Under the pieces are notes generated by a model. The model did no database searches. It was not told the origin of the DNA and saw only the letters and a program-made list of their open reading frames with translations. DNA of 64,000 nucleotides, taken from assembly GCF_017254845.1 (NCBI RefSeq), contig NZ_JAFKCU010000008.1, positions 62,001 through 126,000 on the forward strand. Reading direction: 5' to 3'. Positions 17,356 through 27,119 of this stretch are shown here, piece by piece. How positions within the stretch are numbered: position 1 is the first letter of the stretch; every line of letters begins with the position of its first letter. This DNA comes from Algoriphagus pacificus. Lineage in GTDB: Bacteria > Bacteroidota > Bacteroidia > Cytophagales > Cyclobacteriaceae. Position numbers and translations under genes: made by a program.

Positions 17356-17483
17356 AAAAGAAGCTGTCTCAAAATTATATGATATTGTCAGCCTGAGCGG
17401 AGTCGAAGGCTTTATACAGCGAATTAAGCTACATTTCGACTTCGCTCAATGTGACAAAAAGGAGTTATGAGACAGCCTCTTTT
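17356..17483. mobile_element. MITE/REP-like element with terminal inverted repeats
   Basis: A 128-bp non-coding element. Ends AAAAGAAGCTGTCTCA and TGAGACAGCCTCTTTT are inverted repeats differing at one base. A nested pair at 17386-17408 and 17435-17456 (TGTCA..CTGAGCGGAGTCGAA against TTCGACTTCGCTCAATGTGACA in shortened form) extends the hairpin. No transposase lies nearby. The layout suggests a mobile repeat that could also terminate vapBC transcription. Confidence 0.6.
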
Positions 17484-17503
17484 ACAACTCTATTTGATAT
17501 CGC

Positions 17504-20500
17504 TTAATTATCCAATTTCAACTGATTTTCTTTTTTAAGACTCTTATTGATTTTAGGAAGCGAACTCTTGATCACTTGCTCGCTTTCGCTTTTAAGTTTC
17601 GGAGCAACAGCTTGGAAATAGCTGTATTGCTCGTTTTGATCATGTGTCCAAGGCCCGATATAGTCTCCCACTTGAGAATACAGAGTTCTAATTCTACTGG
17701 TCAATTCTCCGTACTTACGGATCACTTCTTTGAGAGGAGCAGCACTTTGTGCATCGTATGTGATATTATCCTTTTCTAATTTCTCAAGCTGATCTTCGAG
17801 ATTTTGGATAGTGCTGCGATCTTTTTCAACCATTCCGTATAAATCAAGTATTTGCTTTAAAGAGGCGGTCCATTCTTTCCTTACTCCAATTGAGATATCG
17901 AGTCTTGGGTCATCATTTACTTTGAATTTCTGCTCATAGCTTTTTCCATTCACTTCCAATTTGGCAGTGTATAATCCCGGAACCACATAAGGTCCACTCA
18001 TTCTAGATCTACCTGTTCCTGCAGATTCAAATTGATAAGTAAGATCCCACATTACGCGATGAAGGCCAGCCTTATTATTGGTTTTTACTTCATTTACAAA
18101 GTTGCCTGTAGCATCCATCACTGTAAGTTTGATAGAATTATTAGCCACTGAATCTTTGAGGTAGTAATCAATGGCAGCTCCGAATTCTGGATTTTCACCT
18201 CTGTAATACATGTCTCCTGTATGAGCTCCGTCATTCGTGTAATTGATGATTTCGGCTGTTGCGATTGAGAACAAAGCGGCCTCTTGCTTCAGTACTTCTG
18301 GAGTCATTTCCTGAAGCACATTCACATGATCCAAAATCCAAACTCCTCTTCCATGAGTTCCCAAAACAAGGTCATTGTCTCTAGGGTGAATGACTAGGTC
18401 ATTGAAAGGCAGAGTTGGCATGTTGCTTTTGAACTCCACCCAATGCTCGCCTGCATCATTGCTGATAAAAAGACCGAATTCAGTTCCCAAATAAAGTAGA
18501 TTCGGGTTCTTTGGATCTTCCCGTAAAGTTCTTGCCACACGGTTTGAGGGTAAGTTTCCTTCTACAGATTCCCAGGTTTTACCATAATCTTTGGTGCGGT
18601 AGATGTAATTTTTGAAGTCGTCATTTCTGTAATTATTAATTGCGACGTAAGCAGTGCCTGCAAAGTGATGTGACGGTTCAAAGGTGTTGATCCATGTTTC
18701 TTTTGGCAAGCCATTCAATTTGTTGGTGACATCATTCCAAGTTTTTCCTTCATCCCAGGAAACCTGCAGCAAACCATCATCAGTTCCTGCATAGAGCATT
18801 CCAGGTGTAAACAAATCTTCAGCAATTGCTGTCAAAGTTGGGAAATAAGGAATACCATCATCCAAAGAGGCAGTATGCTCATCAGGTCTTTGTCCCATGA
18901 TCAAAAGCTCTCTTCTATTTATTTTGGTAGTCAAATCTCCCAGAGAAACCCAAGTAGCGCCTTTATCTGTGCTTTTCCAAAATACATTTGTTCCAGCATA
19001 TATGGTGTTATCATCATGATGGGATAAGAAAAAAGGTCCATCCCAGTTGGCAGGTGCCATAGCATTTCCCAACTCTGGTTCTGGAATTCCCGGTCCCCAA
19101 GCATCCCAGTTTCTTCGAGCACTTATATTCCCAGTTGGATCTCCTGGACGGATATCTTGTCTTTGCCCGGTTTTCATATTGAGTCTCGACAATCCCAAGT
19201 ATTGAGATTCGGTATAGACTACATCAGGATCGGTTCTGTCTGGCAGGTTTAGAAATCCATCTCCTCCTCCTAATCGTTTCCAGTCTTCGTTTAAGATACC
19301 ATCTCTACGATAAGTCTCACTTGGTCCAACCCAACTTCCATTGTCCTGAAGTCCTCCATAAATATTGTAAGGGGTGGCATTGTCCACAGCTACTCGGTAA
19401 TATTGACTGACGGGGAGGTTGTTGACAAAAAGCCATTTAAGTCCTCTGTCATATGAAATCCCGATGCCACCATCATCTCCTTTGATGACATGTCTGGAAT
19501 CATTCGGGTTAACCCATAGAATTCTATCATCTCCATGCAAGGATTGACGCGGAGCCGTAAAAGTTCTTCCGCTATCACTTGAATAGCTATACTGATTCAT
19601 CATATAGATTCTAGACTCATCACTTGGATCAACCAAAGGCTGTGAAGCATACATCGGTCTTGGGTTCCAGTCACTCATTAATTCCCAAGTTTCTCCTTTG
19701 TCCTTGCTTCGATAGAGGCCAGCTCTTCTTTCATTATAGGCCGTGGAGGCATTGTATTGAAAGCCTTGTTCCAAAGAAATGAATACTACCTCTGGATTTT
19801 TTTGGTAGATAGAAATCCCGATTCTGCCATAATCTCCTTCCGGAAGGCCATTGCTCAGTTCTTTCCAAGTTTTACCGCCATCGGTGGATTTATGAATTCC
19901 ACTTCCTGGACCTCCACCATGAAAACCATAGGGCTTTCTCATTCGCTGATAAGTGGCAGCATAAAGAATGTTCGGATCAGTAGGATCCATTGCTACATCG
20001 ACTACACCGGTTTCCTCATCTACATAGATCAATCGCTCCCAGGTTTTTCCACTATCACTGGTTTTGTAAAGGCCACGCTCCTCATTTGGTCCCCATAAAT
20101 GACCCATGGCAGCAACATAAGCCACTGCGGTGTCAGTAGGATGGAGGACGATTCTCCCGATATGATGAGAATCTTTCAAGCCCACATTTTTCCAGGTTTT
20201 ACCTCCATTATGAGAAATGTAGACACCATCTCCCCAGGAATTACTCTGGCGATTTGCTCTTTCACCAGTTCCCACCCAAAGGATGTTTGGATGGCTTTGA
20301 TTGAGTGCAATGGCTCCAATGGAATGGGTGTTTTCCTTTTCAAAAACAGGTTTGAAAGAGATGCCGTTGTCGGTTGTTTTCCAGATGCCTCCAGTCGCAG
20401 TTGCTGCATAAAAGGTGTAGGGATCTGACTCTTGGACAGCTAGGTCGACAATACGCCCACTCATGGTGGCAGGACCTATATTTCGAAGAGTTAATCCTTC

Positions 20501-20584
20501 TAAAAGTTCTGAGGTCAACTCTTGGCCAAAGCCAGGAAGAGTCATACCCAAGCTTAGCAAGAGTAGTAATAATTTGGATTTCAT
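17504..20584 (-). CDS. Secreted Asp-box (BNR/sortilin-like) repeat protein
   Basis: A 1026-residue protein with a signal peptide ending PGFGQ (ATG at 20584; the frame is open upstream to 20638 but without signal character). It has about ten Asp-box turns such as TTDNGISF, SHNGGKTW, TSDSGKTW, STDGGKTW, SKDKGETW, STDKGATW, SWDEGKTW and TKDYGKTW, spread over the first 720 residues, implying one or two beta-propellers as in VPS10/sortilin and xyloglucanase-like proteins. The C terminus (about 780-1020) has an Ig-like part (GPYVVPGLYTAKLEVNGKSYEQKF) and a helical coil (MVEKDRSTIQNLEDQLEKLEKD). Such proteins are often labelled glycosyl hydrolase, but no catalytic residues are assigned here; a protease or binding role is also possible. 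Confidence 0.82.
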   Translation of the reverse strand: MKSKLLLLLLSLGMTLPGFGQELTSELLEGLTLRNIGPATMSGRIVDLAVQESDPYTFYAATATGGIWKTTDNGISFKPVFEKENTHSIGAIALNQSHPNILWVGTGERANRQSNSWGDGVYISHNGGKTWKNVGLKDSHHIGRIVLHPTDTAVAYVAAMGHLWGPNEERGLYKTSDSGKTWERLIYVDEETGVVDVAMDPTDPNILYAATYQRMRKPYGFHGGGPGSGIHKSTDGGKTWKELSNGLPEGDYGRIGISIYQKNPEVVFISLEQGFQYNASTAYNERRAGLYRSKDKGETWELMSDWNPRPMYASQPLVDPSDESRIYMMNQYSYSSDSGRTFTAPRQSLHGDDRILWVNPNDSRHVIKGDDGGIGISYDRGLKWLFVNNLPVSQYYRVAVDNATPYNIYGGLQDNGSWVGPSETYRRDGILNEDWKRLGGGDGFLNLPDRTDPDVVYTESQYLGLSRLNMKTGQRQDIRPGDPTGNISARRNWDAWGPGIPEPELGNAMAPANWDGPFFLSHHDDNTIYAGTNVFWKSTDKGATWVSLGDLTTKINRRELLIMGQRPDEHTASLDDGIPYFPTLTAIAEDLFTPGMLYAGTDDGLLQVSWDEGKTWNDVTNKLNGLPKETWINTFEPSHHFAGTAYVAINNYRNDDFKNYIYRTKDYGKTWESVEGNLPSNRVARTLREDPKNPNLLYLGTEFGLFISNDAGEHWVEFKSNMPTLPFNDLVIHPRDNDLVLGTHGRGVWILDHVNVLQEMTPEVLKQEAALFSIATAEIINYTNDGAHTGDMYYRGENPEFGAAIDYYLKDSVANNSIKLTVMDATGNFVNEVKTNNKAGLHRVMWDLTYQFESAGTGRSRMSGPYVVPGLYTAKLEVNGKSYEQKFKVNDDPRLDISIGVRKEWTASLKQILDLYGMVEKDRSTIQNLEDQLEKLEKDNITYDAQSAAPLKEVIRKYGELTSRIRTLYSQVGDYIGPWTHDQNEQYSYFQAVAPKLKSESEQVIKSSLPKINKSLKKENQLKLDN

Positions 20585-20740
20585 ATTGGTGGTTTTCGGT
20601 ACAGATTGGAATTTAATCAGTTGATCCGAGTCTTCCATTTATTTTTTGAGGAATGGTGGACTTATTTTGGATCTACATATAGGTAGAAATTGAAGGTAAA
20701 AGTATTAGAGACTCATATTTCTGAAAGGAAGGATAAGATT

Positions 20741-21838
20741 TTATTTTTTACGTTTCCTTTTATTCCACCACACTAAAAAGCCCGTAATTGGCAAAGAAGA
20801 ACCAATCAGAGATGCTAAACATGCCAGGATTCTTCCGGGAAGACCCCAAACAGTTCCAAAATGGATGTCATAAACCAATCCATTGATTTTGCTGAAAGTG
20901 CTCCGGTTTTCCGCAAGCCCATTCTGGAAATTACCCTTAAGCAGCTCTCCAGTATATTGATCATGGTAATAAAAATTGACTGCATTAATCCCCGATTTTG
21001 GTTTGATAACGGATAACTGAACAGCTTCGTCCTCCTTATGAGGAATGTTGATTCGAACTTCCGCCTCAGGATAGGTTGTATGATATTTTTGGATCAAACT
21101 ATTTAAAACCTCATCCTTGGAACCAGCTTGCCCTGTCGTCGGCACCATGGATTGGGGAGATTCCCAAGTCAAAGTATTCTCGCCACTGACCTCTTTTAAA
21201 CTTTCCCTGACCACTGCAAAACCCCAGAAAATTCCTGTGCCAATGGTGAAAATAAGAATCCATGTGGCATAAAAGCCAAGGATGTTGTGCAAGTCATAGT
21301 TTAGCTTTTTTGGGGAAGCAGACCATTTGATCGAGAATTTATCTTTTCCAGGTTTTCCTCTTGCAGGCCACCATAGCACCAATCCCGTAATGAGCATTCC
21401 CATGGAAAGCAGAGTCACCCAGTGGACGATTTCCCGCCCGGGAGGTCCTAATAACAAATTTCTATGTAGGTTTTTCAGTTTACTGATCCAACCTTTGTTC
21501 ATATCCTGTAAGTGGATCAGCTCTCCCGAATAGGGATTTAAATAGGCATGGAAATAGGTTCCGGGTACATAGATTAATACCTCGATGGCAGTTTCGGGAT
21601 CACGGTAAAGTGCGGTACGGAAATCCCCTTCGGGAAACTTCTGTTGCAATGTGTTTTTAATATCCGATATGGAAATTAAAGGCTGGTTCTCTTTTTTTAC
21701 CTTTTGATGGAAAGCAATTCGACTCAACTCTGGTTCCCAGGTATAAATAGCTCCAGATAGCGCAATTATAAAAAACAAGAAGCCTGTCACCAGGCCAACG
21801 ATCAGATGAACCTGGCCAATAATTTTTTTCAGAGTCAT
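20741..21838 (-). CDS. PepSY-associated transmembrane protein (PiuB-like)
   Basis: A 365-residue inner-membrane protein with four main helices: IIGQVHLIVGLVTGFLFFII at the start, one near 145-165 (HWVTLLSMGMLITGLVLWW), one near 190-215 (YDLHNILGFYATWILIFTI) and one near the end (RILACLASLIGSSLPITGFLVWW). The histidines in QVHLIVG, IVHWVT and DLHNILG match the di-heme pattern of the family, and PepSY-like segments lie between helices. Relatives act as iron-regulated membrane proteins or ferric-siderophore reductases. No TonB-dependent siderophore receptor is adjacent. The start at 21838 (MTLKKIIGQVHL) is preferred over the open upstream frame. Confidence 0.82.
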   Translation of the reverse strand: MTLKKIIGQVHLIVGLVTGFLFFIIALSGAIYTWEPELSRIAFHQKVKKENQPLISISDIKNTLQQKFPEGDFRTALYRDPETAIEVLIYVPGTYFHAYLNPYSGELIHLQDMNKGWISKLKNLHRNLLLGPPGREIVHWVTLLSMGMLITGLVLWWPARGKPGKDKFSIKWSASPKKLNYDLHNILGFYATWILIFTIGTGIFWGFAVVRESLKEVSGENTLTWESPQSMVPTTGQAGSKDEVLNSLIQKYHTTYPEAEVRINIPHKEDEAVQLSVIKPKSGINAVNFYYHDQYTGELLKGNFQNGLAENRSTFSKINGLVYDIHFGTVWGLPGRILACLASLIGSSLPITGFLVWWNKRKRKK

Positions 21839-22045
21839 AAGCAAACAGTTGAATTCCAAAAATTTAATAAAAAAATCGAAGCACTGTCCTGCTTTGTTGG
21901 AAGTGGGATTAATTAATAGGAATCTAGCATTTGGCACTCGCACGAATAGAATTCTATATGGAGATATAGGAACAATATTCAGAATCTCTATTTACAAAGG
22001 CTAAAAATACTTGGTTGTATAATCAGTTTCTGTTGAAGGAAGCAT

Positions 22046-22075
22046 AAAAAAAGGACCTACTAAGGTCCTTTTTTT
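22046..22075 (-). terminator. Terminator after the small alpha+beta protein gene
   Basis: AAAAAAAGGACC and GGTCCTTTTTTT flank a short loop, about 25 bp past the stop of the gene at 22100-22372 on the minus strand. The hairpin is nearly symmetric and could work on both strands. Confidence 0.8.
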
Positions 22076-22099
22076 GGGTCAAAACATAGCTTAGTAAGC

Positions 22100-22372
22100 C
22101 TAAACTGCAACTGGCATAGAAACTACTACCGGCAAGAGGACGGTGTGTTTTTCTATTGCCACTTTTTGCATGACTTCGGGATCTCCCAAGACTTCCTGCA
22201 TTTTAGCTAAATCATTCACTTCAGCCACCAAAACAATTGAATTGGCGTCATCTTTGTCTTGAAAAGTTTGGAAACTGCTTCCGAATTGAGAGAAGATTTC
22301 TACTCGGTCTTGATGACCTTTCATCCAGGTGTCAAAATCGCCCACCTTGTGGCGCATTACTACTGTTGGCAT
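22100..22372 (-). CDS. Small dimeric alpha+beta barrel-like protein, function unknown
   Basis: A 90-residue protein with no signal peptide. The pattern (strand MPTVVMRHKVGDFDTWMKGH, helix, then ANSIVLVAEVNDLAKMQEVLGDPEVMQKV) resembles ferredoxin-like dimeric alpha/beta barrels such as antibiotic-monooxygenase or DUF3764-type proteins. No catalytic residues are assigned. Monocistronic, with its own terminator. About 270 bp of sequence without recognisable signals separates it from map. Confidence 0.6.
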   Translation of the reverse strand: MPTVVMRHKVGDFDTWMKGHQDRVEIFSQFGSSFQTFQDKDDANSIVLVAEVNDLAKMQEVLGDPEVMQKVAIEKHTVLLPVVVSMPVAV

Positions 22373-22645
22373 GGGTTTATGGGTTAAAAGTAATTCCTAC
22401 TCATTTGGCTTTTCGGATTTCGCCCCCTGGAAACTCAGGCAGGGACTGTTCTGGTGTTGAAAAAATCTCGCTCCAGTATGCTTAAGTTACCCATTCTATT
22501 TGAGAAAAATCAAAATTAAATTATTGAAAATCAATAATTTGAAGGTGTCTTAAATGCTTTAATGATTCTTCAATCAAAAAATGATTTTAGGAATATGATG
22601 TAAACTAGAAAAGTTTAAAAATTAGAGTACTCCTTAAACTTGACT

Positions 22646-23410
22646 TCAATCCCAAACCCCATTAATTTCGGTCAGAATCAATGGTTCGTTTTCAGTTACC
22701 ACAATGGTATGTTCGTGCTGAGCCATAAATCCGCCTCTGTTTCCAACCATAGTCCAGCCATCCGAAAGTGTATCGGCATAAGTAGAATCTGTGGAAATAA
22801 AAGTTTCGATCGCTACAACCGAGTTTTTCTTAAAACGAGTACGGTTGTACTTGTCCCGGTAATTGGCAATTTCTCCAGGCTCCTCATGCAGACTTCTACC
22901 TACACCATGACCTGTCAGGTTTTTAATGACTTTATAGCCCCGTTTTTTGGCTTCCATCTCTATCAGATGACCCACATCCGAAATCCTTATTCCTCCTTTA
23001 ATCGCCAATATGGCTTTCTGTAAAATCTCTTTGGATGCGTTAACCAAATCCTGATGCCCGTGAATATCCGGACCCAAGACAAAGGAATTTCCATTGTCTG
23101 ACCAAAATCCATCCAACTCGGCCGATACGTCAATATTCACCAAATCACCTTCCTTTAAAATCCTTTTCTGCGATGGAATCCCATGGCAAAACTCCTTATT
23201 CACACTGATGCAAGTATGTCCAGGAAAGCCATAGGTTAAAAAAGGTGCAGACTTCTCACCAAAATCCGCCAAGATTTTTGCACCAAATTCATCCAGTTCT
23301 TTTGTGGAAATACCTGGACGAGCAAAGGCTGTCATTTCTTTCAAAGTGCAGGCAACCGCCTCACTGGCTTTCTTAATTCCTGCTAATTCAAATTCATTGG
23401 TAATGGACAT
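22646..23410 (-). CDS. map: Methionine aminopeptidase, type I
   Basis: Removes N-terminal methionine from new proteins in the cytoplasm. All five metal ligands are present: D94 (VNIDVSAELD), D105 (WSDNG), H168 (TGHGVGRSLHEEP), E202 (AIETF) and E233 (QHEHTIVV). The catalytic-site histidine H76 is seen in CHGIP. Length (254 aa) is normal for the bacterial type I enzyme without an extra N-terminal domain. Unlike many bacteria, it is not next to ribosomal-protein or secY genes here, so it may be a second copy in the genome (inference). Confidence 0.95.
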   Translation of the reverse strand: MSITNEFELAGIKKASEAVACTLKEMTAFARPGISTKELDEFGAKILADFGEKSAPFLTYGFPGHTCISVNKEFCHGIPSQKRILKEGDLVNIDVSAELDGFWSDNGNSFVLGPDIHGHQDLVNASKEILQKAILAIKGGIRISDVGHLIEMEAKKRGYKVIKNLTGHGVGRSLHEEPGEIANYRDKYNRTRFKKNSVVAIETFISTDSTYADTLSDGWTMVGNRGGFMAQHEHTIVVTENEPLILTEINGVWD

Positions 23411-23573
23411 GGCGGATAGGTTTTGGTTTGTTAGAAGGTAAAGAACCGATAGAATGGATTTTTAGTTTGTGAGGATAAAAAAAATTTCGTTTAAAAGATT
23501 AGCGTGAAAGAAAGGAATTCATAGAGCTTTTTCAACGCTACTTTATAATCAAATTCAGATTGCATGAAAAATA

Positions 23574-24197
23574 TTAAATCTTATCAGTAGCCTGTTGAGT
23601 TCCGGTTTTTATCTCGCCCTCTCGTTGATAATTTGTGATGATCACTCCAGTAGAACTTATAACTGTACCTATTAATCGAAATGAAGCAGGTATCAGATCT
23701 GGTGAAAATAGATTTTTACCCTTTCCCAGTATCAGTGGATGGATTTTAAGTCTTAGTTCGTCGATTAGGTCATATTGGAAAAGTAGTTTTGCCAATTCAC
23801 TACTTCCCCAAACTTGTAGATTTTGACCTTTAGAATTTTTGAGTTCCCTGATATCCTCTGCCGAATGAATTACCTGACTATTTTTCCAAGCTACCACTCG
23901 AGGATCAGAGGACTTTAAGGACTTCGAAAGTAGAAATTTTGTTCCCTTTGAAATGTTTGGCCAAAAAGAATCATGATATGGCCAATAATCAGCCCAGATT
24001 TCCCAAGTTTTTCTACCCAAAAGATAATCTGAAGGCTCCTGAAGTTCTTTCATAACTTCCTGATGATAGATTTTGTCGCTAAAAGGAGCTGTCCAACCCC
24101 CATATAAAAATCCATTTGATGGGTCTTCTTCTGGATTTCCAGGTGCTTGCATTACCCCATCCAGGGAGATCATTGAATATAAAGTGATTTTTCTCAT
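23574..24197 (-). CDS. Dihydrofolate reductase-fold protein (RibD C-terminal domain family)
   Basis: A 207-residue cytoplasmic protein of the RibD C-terminal/DHFR-like family. Family signatures: MRKITLYSMISLDGVMQAPG at the start, LLGRKTWEIWADYWP at about 66-80, and QVWGSSELAKLLFQYDLIDELRLKIHPLILGKG at about 130-160, the NADPH-binding and dimer part. Stand-alone members are mostly uncharacterised reductases; a true folA role is unlikely. Monocistronic. Confidence 0.85.
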   Translation of the reverse strand: MRKITLYSMISLDGVMQAPGNPEEDPSNGFLYGGWTAPFSDKIYHQEVMKELQEPSDYLLGRKTWEIWADYWPYHDSFWPNISKGTKFLLSKSLKSSDPRVVAWKNSQVIHSAEDIRELKNSKGQNLQVWGSSELAKLLFQYDLIDELRLKIHPLILGKGKNLFSPDLIPASFRLIGTVISSTGVIITNYQREGEIKTGTQQATDKI

Positions 24198-24453
24198 GCT
24201 TTATCAGACCAAAAGTAGTATTACCAATTCAAATCAAAATTACTCTCTAAGGAACAGTATAAAGAGGTATTTTACGACATTTTAGAGGTTGATTCCCACT
24301 TGTATGTAGGATTCTAATGATTTTAAATTAGCTATAACAGGGATGATTTTTGGCTCATGATTTCCATAGATTCACCACCTATCCTGACAATTTTCCCTTA
24401 CCTTTTCTTTTCAAGGATCAAGAATCTATCTTGGAACAGTCAAACCCAAAATC

Positions 24454-25557
24454 ATGAAGAAATTAATTTCATTTAACCTGCTTTTGTTTTCTTTTTTATC
24501 CCTGCAGGCGCAGCAAAAGCCTTGGATGCTTGGGCCTTTTGTCAGACCTGAAGATGCAAAACCTATTATCGTGCCTCAGGCTAACACTACTTTTCAAGAT
24601 CCCATGACTGGTAAAACCGTTGCTTGGGAATCTATGGCAACTTTTAACCCAGCGGCTGTGGTGAAAGACAATCAAGTAAATGTGCTCTATCGTGCTGAGG
24701 AGAAACTAGGTGAAAAAGAGATAGGCGGACATACTTCCAGAATTGGTTTGGCAACTTCCCCTGATGGTTTGACTTTCGAACGGGAGTCTGAACCTATCTT
24801 TTACCCTAAAGAGGACAATCAAAAGGAATTTGAATGGACAGGAGGGACTGAAGATCCGCGAATCGTAGAAACATCAGATGGCTTGTTTGTTTTGACCTAT
24901 ACCCAGTGGAACAGGGATGTTCCGAGGCTTGCCGTTGCCACTTCCAGAGATCTTCGAAACTGGGAAAAGCATGGTCCCATTTTTAAGGATTGGAAAGATG
25001 GGAAATACCACTCTACCGAATCAAAATCAGGAGCCATTGTCACCGAAATAAAAGACGGCAAACTTACCGCTGCCAAAATAGATGGGAAATATTGGATGTA
25101 TTATGGGGTGCCACATATCTGGTTAGCCACATCTGAGGATCTGATCCATTGGCAACCTGTGGAGAATCATGAAGGAAACCGTGTCCCTGTTTTGAGTCCG
25201 AGACCAGGATATTTTGATTCTTGGTTGGTGGAAGCTGGACCACCGCCAGTCCTGACGAAAGATGGAATTGTGGTGCTTTACAATGCAGGAAATTCACAGC
25301 AAGTAGGTGTGAAAAATCTAGGAAACCGTGTCTATACCGGTGGTCAGGCACTTTTTTCGGCAACAGAACCCTGGAAGCTTTTGGATCGAGTGGAAGAACC
25401 TTTTATCCAACCCACCTTGCCCTTTGAAAAGTCAGGCCAATATCCTGAAGGAACCACCTTTTTAGAAGGATTGGTTTACTTCCAGAACCAGTGGTTTCTG
25501 TATTATGGTACCGCAGATAGTATGGTTGGAGTGGTTTCTTGGGATCCGGAGAAGTAA
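24454..25557 (+). CDS. Secreted glycoside hydrolase family 130 protein
   Basis: A 367-residue five-bladed beta-propeller of family GH130, which contains beta-mannoside phosphorylases and some beta-mannosidases. The signal peptide ends SLQAQ. Signatures include WESMATFNPAAVV, NVLYRAEEK, SRIGLATSPDGLTF, and WTGGTEDPRIVE with the family aspartate D134. The end, YYGTADSMVGVVSW, is the closing blade pattern. Export suggests hydrolysis rather than phosphorolysis, since phosphate-using members are normally cytoplasmic (inference). A TACCTTTT element at 24399-24406 resembles the -7 consensus. Confidence 0.85.
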   Translation: MKKLISFNLLLFSFLSLQAQQKPWMLGPFVRPEDAKPIIVPQANTTFQDPMTGKTVAWESMATFNPAAVVKDNQVNVLYRAEEKLGEKEIGGHTSRIGLATSPDGLTFERESEPIFYPKEDNQKEFEWTGGTEDPRIVETSDGLFVLTYTQWNRDVPRLAVATSRDLRNWEKHGPIFKDWKDGKYHSTESKSGAIVTEIKDGKLTAAKIDGKYWMYYGVPHIWLATSEDLIHWQPVENHEGNRVPVLSPRPGYFDSWLVEAGPPPVLTKDGIVVLYNAGNSQQVGVKNLGNRVYTGGQALFSATEPWKLLDRVEEPFIQPTLPFEKSGQYPEGTTFLEGLVYFQNQWFLYYGTADSMVGVVSWDPEK

Positions 25558-25677
25558 GGGTTTTCAAGTCAATGATTCCTAAAATTGATGGGAAAACATA
25601 GTAATTAAAGCACTCCCAATTGGCTGAAAAGTATCTCTCAATTGAAGATTAAAAAGTGATGCGCCCAAACCACAAGA

Positions 25678-26934
25678 TCAATCAAAAAGTACTTCTTTTT
25701 CCCCCGATTTCAATCGGGTATTTCTAATAGCTCCAGGCCCTTCAAAACGATATTGCACACCCACGATATCCACAGGATTATTTGGGATCTCAGCGGCAAA
25801 GGCTAGCTTTTCATTGATGAAAAAACTGATTTGTTTGTCAATACAGGTCACTTTTACCTTAACCCAATCATTCAGATCACTACCAAATCCACTCAGGTCT
25901 TCAGATTGACTGGATACGCCTATTCCAAAAGCTGCAAGAAACAATTCACCCACGCATTCGGGTCTGGAAATAGGCAGGATCAAAATATCCTCTTTGCCTT
26001 GCAGGTAAATATCCACCCGCTGACAAGCCGCCTTTCCATCCGAAAATCCGGATTTTATTTCTGTTTCAAACTCAAAATTGTCAGTAGTAAATCCGCTGAT
26101 GTCTTTTTGATTATAAAACCTAACCTCTGGTAAATCAGGAAACAACTCGACTCCGTATTTTTCAAGTAGTTCCTTGGAAACTTCCACCTGTCCATCTTTC
26201 TCCGTTTCTTCTTTCTGAAAATATAGCGGCTTTTCACCCCATGGAGCAGTCACCACAGACAACCATCCGTCAGTAATAATTTGAATGTCGTGTTCCTTCA
26301 AAATCACATTCCCGGCCATCAACTTCGCCCGGAAATACCCGGGATAATAGTAAATGGAAGAATAATGTTTCCCGTTTTTATCCACTGGCACCTTTCTTCT
26401 GACATCCCAATTCTGGCTAATAAACACCGAATCCGGGGCTTCCGCTTTTGACGCATCGTAATCAAAAATAACCGAGTTGGGTAATCCGCTTGTCAGGATG
26501 GTTTTGGATGAAAATGAGAAATCTGAGGGATTGTATTTTGCTTGTGACTGGAAATAAAAGGTCGAAGCCACGATAAAAAGAAGAATTATTCCTGCGAAAA
26601 TGTAATACAGTTTTGGCAAACCCGATTTGGCTTTGGGTGCTTTTTCTTTGGCCTCTGCTTTTACCTCTTGAATCGGTTCTTCCTTAGATTCAAAATCTCG
26701 CCAATCTTCAAAGCCTACAAAACGTGATAAAGTATTCAAGGTAGTCACAGAAGGACTGGAGCCATATTTCACTTTTCCGAAAAAACGCTTCAGTGTAGAT
26801 ACGCTAAGATTGACTCCTGTGGCCTTTAGGATTTCGTCGCTGAGTTTTTCAAAGTCATAGTTTGACCATTCCTCAGCTGATCCCCAGGCAAGGTGCGATT
26901 CAATGGATTCACGGAGTCTTTTAATTGCTGTCAT
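25678..26934 (-). CDS. Membrane-spanning DNA-binding regulator with extracytoplasmic PKD-like and LamG-like domains
   Basis: A 418-residue protein with three parts. Residues 1-82 are helical and end in TGVNLSVSTLKRFFGKVK...VTTLNTLSRFVGFEDWRDF, a Bacteroidota N-terminal domain that looks like a helix-turn-helix. A charged linker leads to one membrane helix at about 108-128 (KLYYIFAGIILLFIVASTFY). Outside lie a PKD-like region (about 145-235: NSVIFDYDAS, SIYYYPGYFRAKL) and a C-terminal beta-sandwich (about 275-410) whose NDWVKVKVTCIDKQISFFINEKL segment matches the pattern of the two divergent secreted proteins. It may be a one-component transmembrane sensor controlling them (inference). No enzyme motif is present. 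Confidence 0.72.
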   Translation of the reverse strand: MTAIKRLRESIESHLAWGSAEEWSNYDFEKLSDEILKATGVNLSVSTLKRFFGKVKYGSSPSVTTLNTLSRFVGFEDWRDFESKEEPIQEVKAEAKEKAPKAKSGLPKLYYIFAGIILLFIVASTFYFQSQAKYNPSDFSFSSKTILTSGLPNSVIFDYDASKAEAPDSVFISQNWDVRRKVPVDKNGKHYSSIYYYPGYFRAKLMAGNVILKEHDIQIITDGWLSVVTAPWGEKPLYFQKEETEKDGQVEVSKELLEKYGVELFPDLPEVRFYNQKDISGFTTDNFEFETEIKSGFSDGKAACQRVDIYLQGKEDILILPISRPECVGELFLAAFGIGVSSQSEDLSGFGSDLNDWVKVKVTCIDKQISFFINEKLAFAAEIPNNPVDIVGVQYRFEGPGAIRNTRLKSGEKEVLFD

Positions 26935-27119
26935 TTCGTTTCTGAACCCGCTTTCTGAGGCTCATTCCTACAAATTTAATGTTTTTCAAAGGACTGCAAA
27001 TCTATCATTTGACTCAGTTTCAAATGGACAAGAAATGCAATTGAAACCAATATGAACTGGATTTGAACAGGTTTTAGGCATGGAAACACGCGAATTTGCA
27101 ATCCTAATCAAAATCAAAA

